From: Spirodela intermedia
Taxonomy: Eukaryota; Streptophyta; Magnoliopsida; Alismatales; Araceae
Assembly (NCBI GenBank): GCA_902729315.2
Contig: LR746281.1
Location: 3,656,501 to 3,720,500 of the forward strand
Direction: 5' to 3'
DNA length: 64,000 bases
Shown here piece by piece: positions 38,095 through 50,056 of the stretch (its first letter is position 1; each line of letters starts with the position of its first letter). The notes beneath the pieces are model-generated. The model saw nothing but the letters and a program-made list of their open reading frames with translations, made no database searches and was not told the origin of the DNA. The position numbers and the translations under genes are program-made.

Positions 38095-39734
38095 TGACGT
38101 GACTCAGTCGTTGTATATTAAATCACGCAAATATAAAATTTATAAAACTAGAAAATACGAATTTTTGGATATTTAGAAGTATTTCTAAATAAATATATCA
38201 ATTATAATTCAATAAAAAATCCAAAAATAGCGGTAATTTTCCAGGTCAATCACAGGGATGTAATATAATATCTGGTAATTATTCAGAATTTTTCTCAATG
38301 AATAAAATTTTCTTATGAATTTTATACTAGGAAATAAAAAGAAAATATATTTAAAATTCACGAAAAAAAAGGAAATAAGGGTGCGGGCGTTAGGATGATG
38401 TCAGCGCCCGGCGAACGCGAATCAGGCGGAAACAGAGTTCGGCCCGGTGATTCCTACGTAAGCGATTACAGACGACTTAATTAATCAAATTAAAATCTGT
38501 AAAAGCCGAAAGAATCGTAATTTAACGAAGTATAGTTTGGTAAATTAAAATCACACAAAGTATCACTAAATGAAGCGTAAATTAAATTGAAAGCAGGAAA
38601 ACAAAGTTCTGGCGTCGTGACGGCGATGCGTCGGCGATGCACCGGAATCCTGAGCATTCGGGAGGATCGTCGTGCAGTGTCCACAGCCTCGAAGGCTCTC
38701 CTTGGACAAAGACGACGTAGGCAATCTCTAGATCTTCTCGCGAAGTTTAGAGATCAATGAAGTGGGTCGTCGAATCGTCTTTGGTGGCTGTCACCCGGCG
38801 GAGCGGAAAAACGGCGACTTTGCGGCTCTCCGGCGGCTGTCACCCGACGGAGAGGAGCTGGATAGAGGTGAGGCGCGTGTTAGGGAGCTTCATCCTCAAG
38901 TCCACGCAGCAAGAGGAGGCTCTTCATCGCATCTGGTATGCTCTCAGGAGGTGGCGACTGGTCTCTCGGCAGATCGTCCTCTTCCCGACAACGGCTTGTT
39001 CGTCGATCAATCGGAGATGATTTACTCAATGGATTTGCGATCCTTTTATTGCGAATCGTTCAGCAATTTTAGTAGCAATGCTCTGCGAATCGCGTTGACG
39101 AGATTTTCGCCGATGATCCAGCGATTCTCGTTGCTTAATCCTTCACCAGCGATCTGTAGGAAAGTCATGATAATCAGATAAAAATATATGAATTTTGACT
39201 CTGGGAGGATTCGAACCCGCACCGGTTGCCCCCGCCTCTTCTGAGGAAGGTGTGCGGGGGTTTAGTCCCACATCAGTTTTACGTTGAGTTTTCGGGCGAA
39301 TATATAGTAATGTTAGGTTTCTGAGCAAAGTCACTTCTCTCGCGTGTACGACCACTCCTTGCCCCATAGCCGGCTGGCCAACGGTGACGTGGAAGGGGGG
39401 TGGTGAATGCGCATGCCCTGTCGGTCCCCAAGCCAAGCCGCTCGAGCCCCTGCTCGCGGCTTACTCCCCGACTGCGCTTCCGACCCACTTGCGGGCCCGA
39501 CTGGTCAGCAGATTCCCCCATTTTTGCAATATTTTTATTTTTATTTGTTCTTCATTTATCTCAAAAGTAAGACTGTAAAAATCGTATAAAATCACATAAT
39601 TACCCAAAAATTCACATTAATCAATTGAAAACCAAAAATCATTCTTTAACACAAATATAAGTCTATTTATCATGAGTTAAGGCTAAAACTATATTATTTA
39701 CTAATTATTAACTCATGATAATGAAGACTTATCA
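38095..39734 (-). mobile_element. Solo LTR D, nested inside solo LTR C
   Basis: Starts TGACGTGACTCAG and ends GACTTATCA, 1640 bp, with 5-bp duplications CTCCT at 38090-38094 and 39735-39739. Its sequence is one of the best preserved in the window: one 144-bp unit, a TATA-like stretch (39299-39308) and an intact B-box-like motif on the minus strand (about 39210-39220). Confidence 0.92.
39299..39308 (-). promoter_or_regulatory. Putative LTR promoter TATA box (LTR D; the same site occurs in other copies)
   Basis: Minus strand reads CTATATATTCGC, about 430 bp inside the 5' edge of the LTR in the sense direction. Equivalents occur in the other copies (for example near 23884, 44444, 46255 and 53905). 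This would place the R region near the conserved GTGGGACTAAACC. Inferred from position and sequence only. Confidence 0.45.
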
Positions 39735-40849
39735 CTCCTCTTGCTATGCGGACCTGAGGATAAAGCTCCCTAACACGTGCCCCACTTCCATCCAGCTCTT
39801 CTCTATCAGGTGACAGTCACTAGAGAGCCGCAAAGTCACTATTTTTCCGCTCTATCGGGTGACAGCCACCAAAGACAATTCAACAATCCATTTCATTAAT
39901 CTCTAGACTTTGCAAGGAGATCTAGAGATTGCCCACGTCATCTTTGTCCAATGAGAGCCTTTAAGATGGTGGACATTGCATGACAATCCTCCTGAATGCT
40001 CAAGATTCTAATACATTGCCGACACATCGCCGTCATGATGCCGGAACTCTGTTTTCCTATTTTCAACTTACTTTACGCTTCATTTAGTGATAATTTTTGT
40101 GATTTTAATTTACCAAAATATACTTTATTCAATTACGATTTTTCTAGCTTTTACAAATCTTAATTTGATTAATTAAATCATCTATAATCGCTTAGGTAAG
40201 AATCGTTGGGCGGAACTCTATTTCTGTCTGATTTGCATTCACCGAGTGCTGACATCATTCTGATGTCTGCACCCTTATTTCTCTTTTTTTGTGAATTTTA
40301 AATATATTTTCTTTTCATTTCCTAGTATAAAATTCATAGAAATTTGTATTCATTGAGAACAATTCTAAATAATTACGAGATATTATATTACTTGGAAAAT
40401 TAGTACTATTTTTTGGAAGTTTTTTATTGAATTATAATTGATATATTTGTTCAGAAATACTTCTAAATATCTGAAAAATCATATTTTCTAATTTTATAAA
40501 TTTTAAATTTACGTGACTTACTATACAACGATTGAGTCACGCACCCATTTACACCCAATGGTCCTTATAGGGAACTTAACTAGTTCCCATGTGTTATTTT
40601 TAATCAATATATTCATTTTTATTTCCATAGTCTTTTTCATTCTACATTATTTATAGCTTCATTAAGTGTTGATGGAATGGGAATGGGGCCTACCTTCATA
40701 AGAAATGATGTGGACTATAGATAACTAAGGGAAGGAGAAATAATTTTGCAATAGATAAGTAATATTCTTACTGATTTTTGATGAACTAGCAAGTTTACTA
40801 CATTTTCTATGGTTCTAATGGATGATCTAGCATAGTCTTATGAGTTAAA

Positions 40850-41206
40850 TCATCTACTGAAGTAGTGTGTGGTTTGTTTATTTTTTCTTCTTATATAGGT
40901 CTGTCCAAATCTATTTTCTATACTTAATTTTTGTGAATTTGACTCCCCCTCATCATAAGGAAGTAGATAACTTCCTTGAGATGTGGTCTTATCACCCATC
41001 ATCTCTAAAGTTGAAAGTTCTAAGGTCTCATTAGTTTTATAATAATTTTCACCTTCATTGAAGTTGACATCTCGAGTGACATAAAATTTCTTTGTTTTAT
41101 GGTCATAATATTTATACCATTTCTCAATTATTGAGTAGCCCAAGAATACACACTTAAGTGCCCCCAGGTCTAATTTCTTGGTATGATATAAGTGTACATA
41201 TGCCAC
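40850..41206 (-). pseudogene. Copia integrase C-terminal region
   Basis: A 119-aa frame with the typical end of copia integrase: AYVHLYHTKKLDLGALKCVF, LGYSIIEKWYKYYDH and KKFYVTRDVNFNEGE. The frame then runs into the linker before the reverse transcriptase. Confidence 0.85.
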
Positions 41207-41638
41207 ACATCTAAATACTTTAGGTGTGAGGTTGGTTCTGAGTTCTAACCCTAGAATATGGGACTCTAGGAATCAATAGAACTTTTTTTGTCCAAAATCC
41301 TTGATGGTCATCTATTAATTAGGTGGGTGGCCATGAGTATTGCTTCCCCCCTCAAGTATTTTGAGACATTCCCTTGGATAAGAAGTGCTCTAATTACTTC
41401 TAATAGGTGTTGTTTTTTCTCTCTACAATCTTATTTTGTTGGATAGTGTTCACACAAGATGTCTTATAAATCACTCCATTTGTAAGAAAAAATTAGACTA
41501 AATCCTCATTAATATAGTCCTTTATATTTTCAATTCTAAAACATTTAATGGTGATACTAAATTGTTGTTTCACCATTCAGAAGAAATTTTTTAATTTTTC
41601 AGTCACTTCAAATTTGTGACTTATCAATCATACCTACG

Positions 41639-42070
41639 TCATACGAGTGCAACCATCAATAAAGGTGATGAACCAACTATGACCATATATGGTTGACATT
41701 GGTGTTTGCCCCACACATTGCTATGAATCAAGTCAAAAGGTTTAAGAGATCTTGAGTTAGATGGTGAATAAATAGATTGTTTATGCTTGACTAGTTGACA
41801 TACCTCACATAAGAAACTATTGTCATCAAATTCCTTACACAATTGTGGAAATAAATGTTTAATAGTTAAGAGAGAAGGATGTCCTAGGTGACAATGAATC
41901 AACATAAGTGGTTCAATCAACTCGTGGCTCACCCTTGATGCCACTTTTGGTGTTGTCACCATCACTTGTGCCATTTGTGAATGTGTCCTTTGTGTTCCGT
42001 TGATGCCTCCTATGTAATATAGACCTCCCCTCCTCAACAAGTCTTGTCCTCCATCCCATGTCCATATCAT
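41639..42070 (-). pseudogene. Copia GAG-pre-integrase and integrase start
   Basis: Contains LIHCHLGHPSLLTIKHLFPQ and CEVCQLVKHKQ, the HHCC zinc-binding region of copia integrase, followed by LKPFDLIHSNVWG. A frameshift follows; the next bases read STIYGHSWFITFIDGCTR in another frame, the start of the catalytic core with one catalytic Asp. Confidence 0.87.
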
Positions 42071-42147
42071 ATAAGACAGCCATTAAGAGTAATTAGAAGG
42101 TCATGAGTGATGGATTATCTAAGTCTACTAAGGGAGATTAGGTTTGT

Positions 42148-42477
42148 TTATAATAGAGGCACATGAAGAACATGGTGTATTTTTCCTATTCTTGGAAGTT
42201 CTATGGAACCTATACCAACTATCGTTATAAGTTTTTCATCTGTGGCCAAAACTTGTCTACCCTTAAAACATGGTCCATAGGTTTGAATTTTTTTTTTGAG
42301 TGGAGACATATGATATGTGGCCCTTGAGTCGAGAATGCATGTACCTTTATCTCTTAGATACAAGCTTGTATGATGGGGAGAACGAAAACTCAATGAGAAG
42401 GAAGTATAAGAGATTGGAAAATTACCCAAAGAGGTTGCTAATGGTGTTATGGTACTTGAGGTGATGAGTTGCCACAA
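42148..42477 (-). pseudogene. Copia aspartic protease region
   Basis: GTCILDSRATYHMSPLK matches the copia protease motif W-I-L-D-S-G-A-(S/T)-x-H-M, but the Gly after DS is Arg. Downstream, ELPRIGKIHHVLHVPLL is the usual conserved end of the domain. Confidence 0.85.
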
Positions 42478-42639
42478 CTTCTCGATCTCCTCCTTGAGTC
42501 TATTAATTTTCCCATCCGTAGAATTTTTTGGTTAAGGGATAGATGTTAAGTTCACCTCTCCCTTAGTGGAGCTTGTATAGCCAATTTCTTGCCCATGTGT
42601 AGGAGAAGGGGATACACCCATGTACCCCTATCCTTCTCT

Positions 42640-43295
42640 TGGAGGCTTACAATGTAATTTCCAGTAATTGTCACAAGTATGTTTCTTTTTTTGGCAGAAT
42701 GAGAACCATAGATTTGCCTTTGGATCTATCACTTGCTCTGGGTTTTGGCCTTATTTTCCTTTGTTGGAATGTGAAGAGTTTACCTCGCTCTTCCCTTCCT
42801 AGTCACGACTAGTGTTGGCTGATGCTCTTGCTATGTTCTCTACTACCAATACTGAGTTATCAGCTTGCTGATTTTCATTCAATAGTGTCAGCCTATTCTC
42901 TTCCCTCCTAATAATTCTCACAGCTTCCTCAAATGAAATATTCTTTCCCTATTTAACAATTGACCAGCCAATTGTACAAAGGGTGAATTTAAGCCAGATA
43001 AGAACCGATACAAGCGATCCTTCAGGATGTAAGTTTGTTCAACAAAATCTGGATTGGTGGTCAGTCTATAATGATCGACCTTCATCCTAATAGTTTTTAG
43101 TTCGGCTGCATACTCCATCACCATTCTATTCCCCTGAGTAAGGTTCATAACTTTGGTGGTTAGGCATGAGATTTCTCCCTTATCATTCTGCTTCGTGTGT
43201 ATATGGTAAGCTTTCTCCCACATCTTTTGTTGTCAAAATCTGAAAGAAGTGGTCATTGATAGATGGTGCCATGTTTTCTAACTACCACACTCTAA
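42640..43295 (-). pseudogene. Copia gag (UBN2-type) with degenerate zinc knuckle, part 1
   Basis: The frame at 42918-43223 has VWEKAYHIH-type sequence (WEKAYHIHTKQNDKGEI), then MVMEYAAELKTIRMKVD and LYRFLSGLNSPFVQLAGQLL, matching copia gag. Around 42650-42710 a zinc-knuckle-like FCQKKKHTC...WKLHCKPP is readable. Upstream, gag is broken by solo LTR E and resumes at 44885. Confidence 0.8.
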
Positions 43296-43300
43296 TGATG

Positions 43301-44879
43301 TGACATGATTCAGTCGTTGTATATTAAATCACGCAAATCTAAAATTTATAAAACTAGAAAATATGAATTTTCAAATATTTAGAAGTATTTCTAAATAAAT
43401 ATATCAATTATAATTCAATAAAACTTCCAAAAATAGCGATAATTTTCCAGGTCGATCACAAAGATGTAATATAATATCTGGTAATTACTCAGAATTTTTC
43501 TCAATGAATACGATTTTCTATGAATTTTACACTAGGAAATAAAAAGGAAATATATTTAAAATTCACAAAAAAGGGAAATAAGGGTGCAGTCGTCAGGATG
43601 ATGTCAGCACTCGACGAATGCGAATCGGCTGGAAATAGAGTTCCGCCTGGTGATTCTTACGTAAGCGATTATAGATAATTTAATTGATCAAATTAAGATC
43701 TATGAAAGCCGGAAGAATCGTAATAGAACAAAGTATATTTTAGTAAATTAGAAACATAAAAATTATCACTAAATGAAGTGTAAAGTAAATTGAAAGCAGG
43801 AAAACAAAGTTCCAGCATCGCGACGGTGATGCATCGGCAATGCATCGGAATCTTGAGTATTCAGGAGGATCGTCGTGTAGTGTCTACAACCTCGAAGGCT
43901 CTCCTTGGACAAAGACGACGTGGGCAATCTCTAGATCTTCTCGCAAAGTCTAGAGATTAATGAAATAGGTCGTCAAGTCGTCTCCTACGGCTGTCACCCG
44001 GTGGAGCGGAAAAATGACGGTGGGGCGCGTGTCAGGGAGCTTCATCCTCAAGTCTGTGTAGTAAGAGGAGGCTCTTTATCGCATCCGGTACGCTCTCAGG
44101 AGGTGGCAACTCGTCTCCTGACGGATCTCCTCTTCCCGACGACAGCTTGTTCGTCAATCAATCGGAGATGATTTACTTGATGGATTTGCAATCCTTTTAT
44201 CGTGAATCGTTCAGCAATTTTAGTAGCAATGCTCCGTGAATTGTGTTGATGAGATTTTTGCCGATGATCTAGTGATTCTCGTTGCTTAATTCTTCACCGG
44301 CGATCTGCAAGAAAGTCGTGATAATCAGATAAAAATATATGAATTTTGACTTTGGGAGGATTCAAACCCATGCCGGTCGCCTGCCTCTGAGGAAGGTGTG
44401 ACGTGGGTTTAGTCCCACATCGGTTGTGCGCCGATTTTTCAGGCGAATATATAGTAATGTTAGCTTTCTAATCAAAGTCCCTTTTCTCGTGTGTGCGACC
44501 ACTCCTTGCCCCACAGCCGGCTGGCCACTGGTGACGTGGGAGGGGAGTGGCGCACACATGCCCCTATTGGTCCAAGCTAAGTTGCTTGAGCTCCTACTCA
44601 CGGCTAATCCCCGACTGAGCTTCCAACCCACTTGCGGGCCCGGCTGGCTGGCGGATCCCCCCTTTTTGCAATATTTTTATTTTTATTTCTTGTTCTTCAT
44701 TTATCTCAAAAGTAAGATTGTAAAAATCGTATAAAATCACATAATTACCCAAAAATTCACGTTAATCAACTGAAAACCACAAATCATACTTTAACACAAA
44801 TATAGGTCTATTTATCATGAGTTAAGGCTAAAACTATATTATTTACTAATTATTAACTCATGATAATGAAGACTTATCA
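43301..44879 (-). mobile_element. Solo LTR E, inserted in copia gag
   Basis: Begins TGACATGATTCAG and ends GACTTATCA (1579 bp) with the duplication TGATG at 43296-43300 and 44880-44884. It is shorter than its relatives through a deletion of about 55 bp in the GC-rich segment near 44015. The copia gag reading continues on both sides. Confidence 0.9.
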
Positions 44880-44884
44880 TGATG

Positions 44885-45081
44885 GCATCTACCTCTTACA
44901 TATAATGTGTTGTGGATCTATTGGGCTATCATGATTACCACTCTTGAGGTGGATTAATTTACTCCCGCCAAGTAAAATCATTTCCACATATTCTTCCCAT
45001 TGTAATAGGTTGAATTCATTGAACCTATATTTGTCAAGATTTTTTGGGAGTTCGAATCACCTAGGGTACTCCTCTGGTACA
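44885..45081 (-). pseudogene. Copia gag N-terminal part and primer-binding-site remnant
   Basis: Minus strand reads LPKNLDKYRFNEFNLLQWEE, then YVEMILLGGSKLIHLKSG, typical of a copia gag N-terminus, up to solo LTR E. Just upstream, TGTACCAGAGG resembles the tRNA-iMet primer site TGGTATCAGAG. The left LTR of F1 starts immediately after. Confidence 0.75.
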
Positions 45082-46690
45082 TGACATGACTCAGTCATTG
45101 TATATTAAATCACGCAAATATAAAAATTATAAAACTAGAAAATACAAATTTTTAGATATTTAGAAGTATTTCTAAATAAATATATCGATTATAATTCAAT
45201 AAAACTTTCAAAAATAGTGGTAATTTTCTAGGTCAATCACACAAATGTAATATAATATCTGGTAATTATTCATAATTTTTCTCAATGAATATGATTTTCT
45301 ATGAATTTTATACTAGGAAATAAAAAGGAAATATATTTAAAATTCACGAAAAAGGGAAATAAGGGTGCGGATGTCGGGATGATGTTAGCACCCGGCGAAC
45401 GTGAATCAGGCGGAAATAGAGTTCCACCCGACGATTCTTGCATAAATGATTACAGGTGATTTAATTAATCAAATTAAGATTTGTAAAAGTTGGAAGAATC
45501 GTAATTGAACAAAGTATATTTTGGTAACTTAAAAACACAAAAGTTATCAGTAAATGAAGGGTAAAGTAAATTGAAAGTAGGAAAATAGAGTTCCGGCGTC
45601 GTGCCGACGATGCATCAGCGATGCACCAAAATTTTGAGCGTTTAGGAGGATCGTTGTGTAGTGTCTGCAGCCTTGAAGGCTCTCCTTGGACAAAGACAAC
45701 GTGGGCAATCTCTAGATCAATGAAGTGGGTCTTCGAGTTGTCTCCGGTGGCTGTCACCTGGCGGAGCGAAAAACTGACGACTTTGCGGCTCTTTGGTGGC
45801 TGTCACCCGATGGAGAGGAGTTGGATGGAGGTGGAGTGTGTGTTAGGGAGCTTCATCCTCAGGTCCGCGTAGCAAGAGGAGGCTCTTCATTGCATCCGGT
45901 ACGGTCTCAGGAGGTGGCAACTCATCTTTCGGCGGATCGTCCTCTTCTCGACGATGGCTTGTTCATCGATCAATCGAAGATGATTTACTCGATGGATTTG
46001 TGATCCTTTTATCGCGAATTGTTCAGCAATTTTAGTAGCAATACTCCGCAAATCGAGTTGATGAGATTTTTGCTGATGATCTAGTGATTCTCGTTGCTTA
46101 ATCCTTCACTGGCGATCTGCAGGAAAGTTGCGATAATCAGATAAAAATATATGAATTTTGACTCTGGGAGGATTTGAACCCATGCGGGTCGCCCGCCTCT
46201 GAGGAAGTGTGACGTGGGTTTAGTCCCACATCGATTGTGCGCCGATTTTTCGGGCAAATATATAGTAATGTTAGCTTTGCAAGCAAAGTCCCTTCTCTCG
46301 TGTGTACGACCACTCCTTGCCCCATAGCCGGCTGGCCACTGGTGACGTGGAAGGAGAGTGGTGCACACGTGCCCCTATTGGTCTAAGCTAAGTCGCTTGA
46401 GCTCCTACTCGTGGCTACTCCTCGACTGCACTTCCGACCCACTTGCAGGCCCGACTGGCTTGTGGGTCCCCCCTTTTTGTAATATTTTTATTTTTATTTC
46501 TTGTTCTTAATTTATCTCAAAAGTAAGACTGTAAAAATCGTATAAAATCACATAATTACCCAAAAATTCACGTTAATCAACTGAAAACCACAAATCATAC
46601 TTTAACACAAATATAAGTCTATTTATCATGAGTTATGGCTAAAACTATATTATTTGCTAATTATTAACTCATGATAATGAAGACTTATCA
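45082..46690 (-). repeat. F1 left LTR (3' LTR in sense)
   Basis: TGACATGACTCAG ... GACTTATCA, 1609 bp, adjacent to the polypurine tract. About 20 bp (CTTCTCGCGAAGTCTAGAGA) present in other copies are missing near 45717, between two AGATC repeats. Confidence 0.88.
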
Positions 46691-46701
46691 CACCCCCCAA
46701 C
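46691..46701 (-). promoter_or_regulatory. F1 polypurine tract
   Basis: Minus strand TTGGGGGGTG directly before the LTR start TGATAAGTC. This is the expected site for priming the plus strand of the element, and it fixes the orientation. Confidence 0.8.
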
Positions 46702-47110
46702 TTAAATTATTGCTAGTCCCTTAGCAATAGAATTACGAAAATAAAATTTTACGAATCTGAAACATCATATTTTAATACAGAAAAAAAATACAATTAGAAA
46801 TGATGGACCTTTAGACACTTTGGATTCTTATATCAAGTATTTAAGAATGATGTCAAGTACTTAAATGTTTAAACACTCTTTGGAATAACAATCTAGACTC
46901 CACTTCTCCTATTCACATCTTTATCACGTCTTCACTCATAGATGTATTTACAAGATGTTCTAATTATCAATACTCATCTAAGAATAATATTGATCCTACA
47001 TTTCCCTTTTTCTATGACTTGATTTTTGAAGTTTTCACTATATTTCTTCCTTCATTTTATATATATATATATGTATATATAGTGGATAAGTAGCTTTTCC
47101 TGTAGACAAA

Positions 47111-47340
47111 TTTCGACAATAAGAATGATGTCTCTCACCCTCCATGTGTACTCTTCATTTTCAGGGCTTTCACTTTATCTACTTATTTTGCAGCAAGTGT
47201 TTTTCTATACATGATTTTCGACAATGAGAATGATGTCTCACACCCTCCATGTGTACTCTTCATTTTCAGGGCTTTCACTTTATCTACTTATTTTGCAGCA
47301 AGTGTTTTTCTATACATGATTTTCGACAATGAGAATGATG
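47111..47340. repeat. 105-bp tandem repeat in the F1 internal region
   Basis: Starts of TTTCGACAAT at 47111, 47216 and 47321 show a constant 105-bp period, with the third copy partial. F2 has the same unit with starts at only 54751 and 54856. Confidence 0.88.
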
Positions 47341-48886
47341 TCTCACACCCTCCATGTGTACTTTTTGTTTCTAGATTTTTCACATTACTCTCTCTTTTTT
47401 TTCTTTTCTTTTTTTTCGAAATAAGTGATTTCTCTTCACAAGTCTTATAGATCAGGGTACAAAAATCTTCATTAAACTCAAATGATCAATCAAATTTTTA
47501 CATCAAGTAAATACTATCCATCAAGATCATGAAGTGAAAATCTGTAAAATCAAATCCATGTTATTGATCATGTATCCAAGAAGTATTCCAACATTTCATG
47601 CTACTAGATCATTCTTTTGACTCAATAATAATCTTCCTAATATCTTTTGATATCAATCAATCTAGTTGATTTAATTTTTCATGCATGTAATATGATGTAA
47701 GAAATCTGTAAATTAGATAGTTTTGACAGTTCTATTTTTTGTTTTCAGTTCTATTTTTAGAACAATAAATTTGTCAAAAATAAATCAAAACTATCCTCTT
47801 TATAGTTGTAATTTGGAATTTCAGTAATATATATCTAGAGGATTGAAATGTGAGAAAAGGGTCTCTAGAATTTCAAATTTCGGGCTATTTTTTTGTCTGC
47901 TGTTTTTGACAGTTTGCTGTTCCTAACAGAAAACCAGAAAATAGATGTTGCAGTTTTTCTGAATTTTATTTTATTTTTACTTTTTTTAGTTGCTGTTCTA
48001 AGTTTAATAAAATGCAAACATATGTTCTTAGTTTTTTGACAACATAAATTAATAATGAGTACTTCCCCCGCCAACTTAAAAATGACATTGTCCTCAATGA
48101 CACGGAAAAATCGAAATAGAATATGTAGAAAATATAATTTTCAAGTGAAACATGTATATGTGCAAAGTTAAGCATTAAAAATATTTTCATAAATCATAAA
48201 GCTCAGAAAGACTCACCTCAACCTCATTTTTAATTTTTCACTTCATCTTACACACCTCCTTCTACACCTTTTCGAAAAATAAAAATAAAAATACAAAAAA
48301 AAGTATTGTAAAATTCTAAGAAAAATAGAGCTTAAAAAAAATCAAGCAGAATAAAATAAAAACCATGGGTTGCCTCCCACGCAGCGGTGCATTTAATGTC
48401 TCCAACTGGACAGCTCTTAGATCATATAAGATGATCTATGGCCATCAAAATATATTTGTATCCCAAGGTAAGTTCTATAATATTCTTTTTCAGATTTAGC
48501 ATAAATTCATATAATTCATATATATACCTTAACATATTTTCAGCCAAAAAAAAATAGAAATTAACAAAAATTTCTCAAAAATAATATTTCCATTTTGAAA
48601 AGAATCTTTCCTCATTTCTATCTTGTTTTGTAAGGCTCTCATTTATTAATAAATACTTTCTATTAATAGACCATAAAATGTGATAAGGTCATATAATTTT
48701 CAAATTAGCTCTTGCCCAATCTAAATTTTTTTCATCTAAATTGATATCTCTAATTCTTCCACTCACCTATTTCTTAATCTATTCTTTTATCTACATAATC
48801 TTCCTCTACTCTATTTTATCTTCCATACATATTTGTTCAATTTGCAAGGAGTGAAATATTTCAAGTTTAGAAATAATTCTAATGGG

Positions 48887-49483
48887 CTATGGGTTTTGAA
48901 GGATGGAAGGATTGTCTTTTTTAATCTCAGATCTAATAAATTTAGTAAAATTTAAATTTTCTCCTGCAAAATTATCTCTATATTCATATCCATTATTTTT
49001 GTTTCTCTCCATTAGTTGAATCAACTCTTTTTCTAGCTTTTCATTTCTCAACTCATCAAATTCTTCATCTTCCCAAGAGCTATCTTTTAATTTCGGTATA
49101 TGATATACATCATCATCATCACAATCAACATCGATGGCTGTAAAATTATGATTAGATTCATTAATTTCGTCTCCTACGTCTCCCAAATCAACTAATTTTT
49201 CCTCACCTGAAATATGTTTTTCTTCATTTCTGTCCTTACTCCCTTCTACTAAAATTTGGATGATTTTTCCATGATCAGCTGCTATTTCTTCATCTAAGGG
49301 CTCTTTCTCCTCATCATCCTCACTATATTCATTCATCAATTGTGAGCAATAAATGATTTTATTCAAATTTTCTGCTACTATATTTTCAGCCTTAATATTA
49401 TCATTTACTTCTAATGGATCATCAATTTCTTGTAATAATTGGAAATAAGGATTAGGTAAAATATTCTCACTCAATGTATTCAC
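48887..49483 (-). CDS. F1 acidic ORF of unknown function (198 aa)
   Basis: An open frame of 198 aa starting MNTLSENILPNPYFQLL, rich in Asp/Glu (EYSEDDEEKEPLDEEIAADH and DVDCDDDDVYHIP), downstream of the gag-like region on the element sense strand. No transmembrane segment or known motif is seen. The same ORF in F2 (56543-56953) is cut by a Trp-to-stop change (TGG to TGA). It may be the C-terminal part of an ancestral gag or a spacer protein. I do not recognise it. Confidence 0.55.
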   Translation of the reverse strand: MNTLSENILPNPYFQLLQEIDDPLEVNDNIKAENIVAENLNKIIYCSQLMNEYSEDDEEKEPLDEEIAADHGKIIQILVEGSKDRNEEKHISGEEKLVDLGDVGDEINESNHNFTAIDVDCDDDDVYHIPKLKDSSWEDEEFDELRNEKLEKELIQLMERNKNNGYEYRDNFAGENLNFTKFIRSEIKKDNPSILQNP

Positions 49484-50056
49484 TGTCCAAACATTTTCAT
49501 TTTGTGGGTTTTTTTCTAAATTTATCTAGTTAGACTCTCCTTGCTGAAATCCTACTATTGGATAGTTTCCTAAATTTTCTATGGGTTGACTAGGTGGCTG
49601 TCCCTCTTCTCTCTTATTCTCAAGAGCCTCTATAATTTGTTTTTGGTGCAGCATCATTTGATTCATCGTTTGTTGCATCATTTGGCTCATTTGTTACATC
49701 ATTTCTATAATATGATGTTGGGTTTGAGAGGGCTGATTTTTCTAAAATCTACTTTCTTATTTTAGACGAAATTCAGAGTTTGAATTGGATCTAACTGCTT
49801 CTAGATTTTGAATATTATTTGGGTTTTTCTACGAAAAATTATTCTCATAATTAGGATTATAAGAATTAGCAAAATATTCCCTAGTTTTACTAAAATCGTG
49901 GGCTACCTACACTTGTTCTTGCCTATGATGATATTGAAATTCGAAACGATCATTTTCATCATACATAGGACCTATACTATTTGAATTAAGTTGAGGGTTA
50001 AGAGGCTTTCTAATATTGTCAATAAGTAAATCAATTTTTTTTAATCTTTGATTAAT

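Larger units (their letters stand above)
37271..40543 (+). mobile_element. Solo LTR C, split by nested solo LTR D, inserted in copia reverse transcriptase
   Basis: Outer halves 37271-38094 and 39740-40543 form one LTR of about 1.63 kb (starts TGATAAGTCTTT, ends TTGAGTCACGCA), flanked by the duplication CCCAT at 37266-37270 and 40544-40548. Solo LTR D sits inside with its own CTCCT duplication. C carries many more C-to-T and G-to-A changes than D, so it looks older, in line with the nesting. Confidence 0.9.
35611..45081 (-). mobile_element. Degenerate Ty1/copia retrotransposon, broken by several LTR insertions
   Basis: Minus-strand remains in copia order: gag (45081 to about 42918), protease, GAG-pre-integrase/integrase, reverse transcriptase, RNase H, then a polypurine tract (GAGGGAGAGTG, about 35872-35885) next to a probable 3' LTR beginning TGTTAAAATG. 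The LTR may run from 35871 to 35611 (about 260 bp), but its outer end is a guess. At the other end, a sequence near 45066-45081 resembles the initiator-Met tRNA primer site (TACCAGAG). No 5' LTR was found beyond it, where element F1 starts. Solo LTR C interrupts the reverse transcriptase and solo LTR E the gag. Many stops and frameshifts make it non-functional. Confidence 0.85.

Noticed and set aside
38762-39181. 139-aa frame recurring in several LTRs (also near 23360, 30279, 45725, 51730, 59319)
   Set aside because: It lies on the antisense strand of the LTR, is broken differently in each copy, and matches no family; its recurrence follows from the repeat itself.
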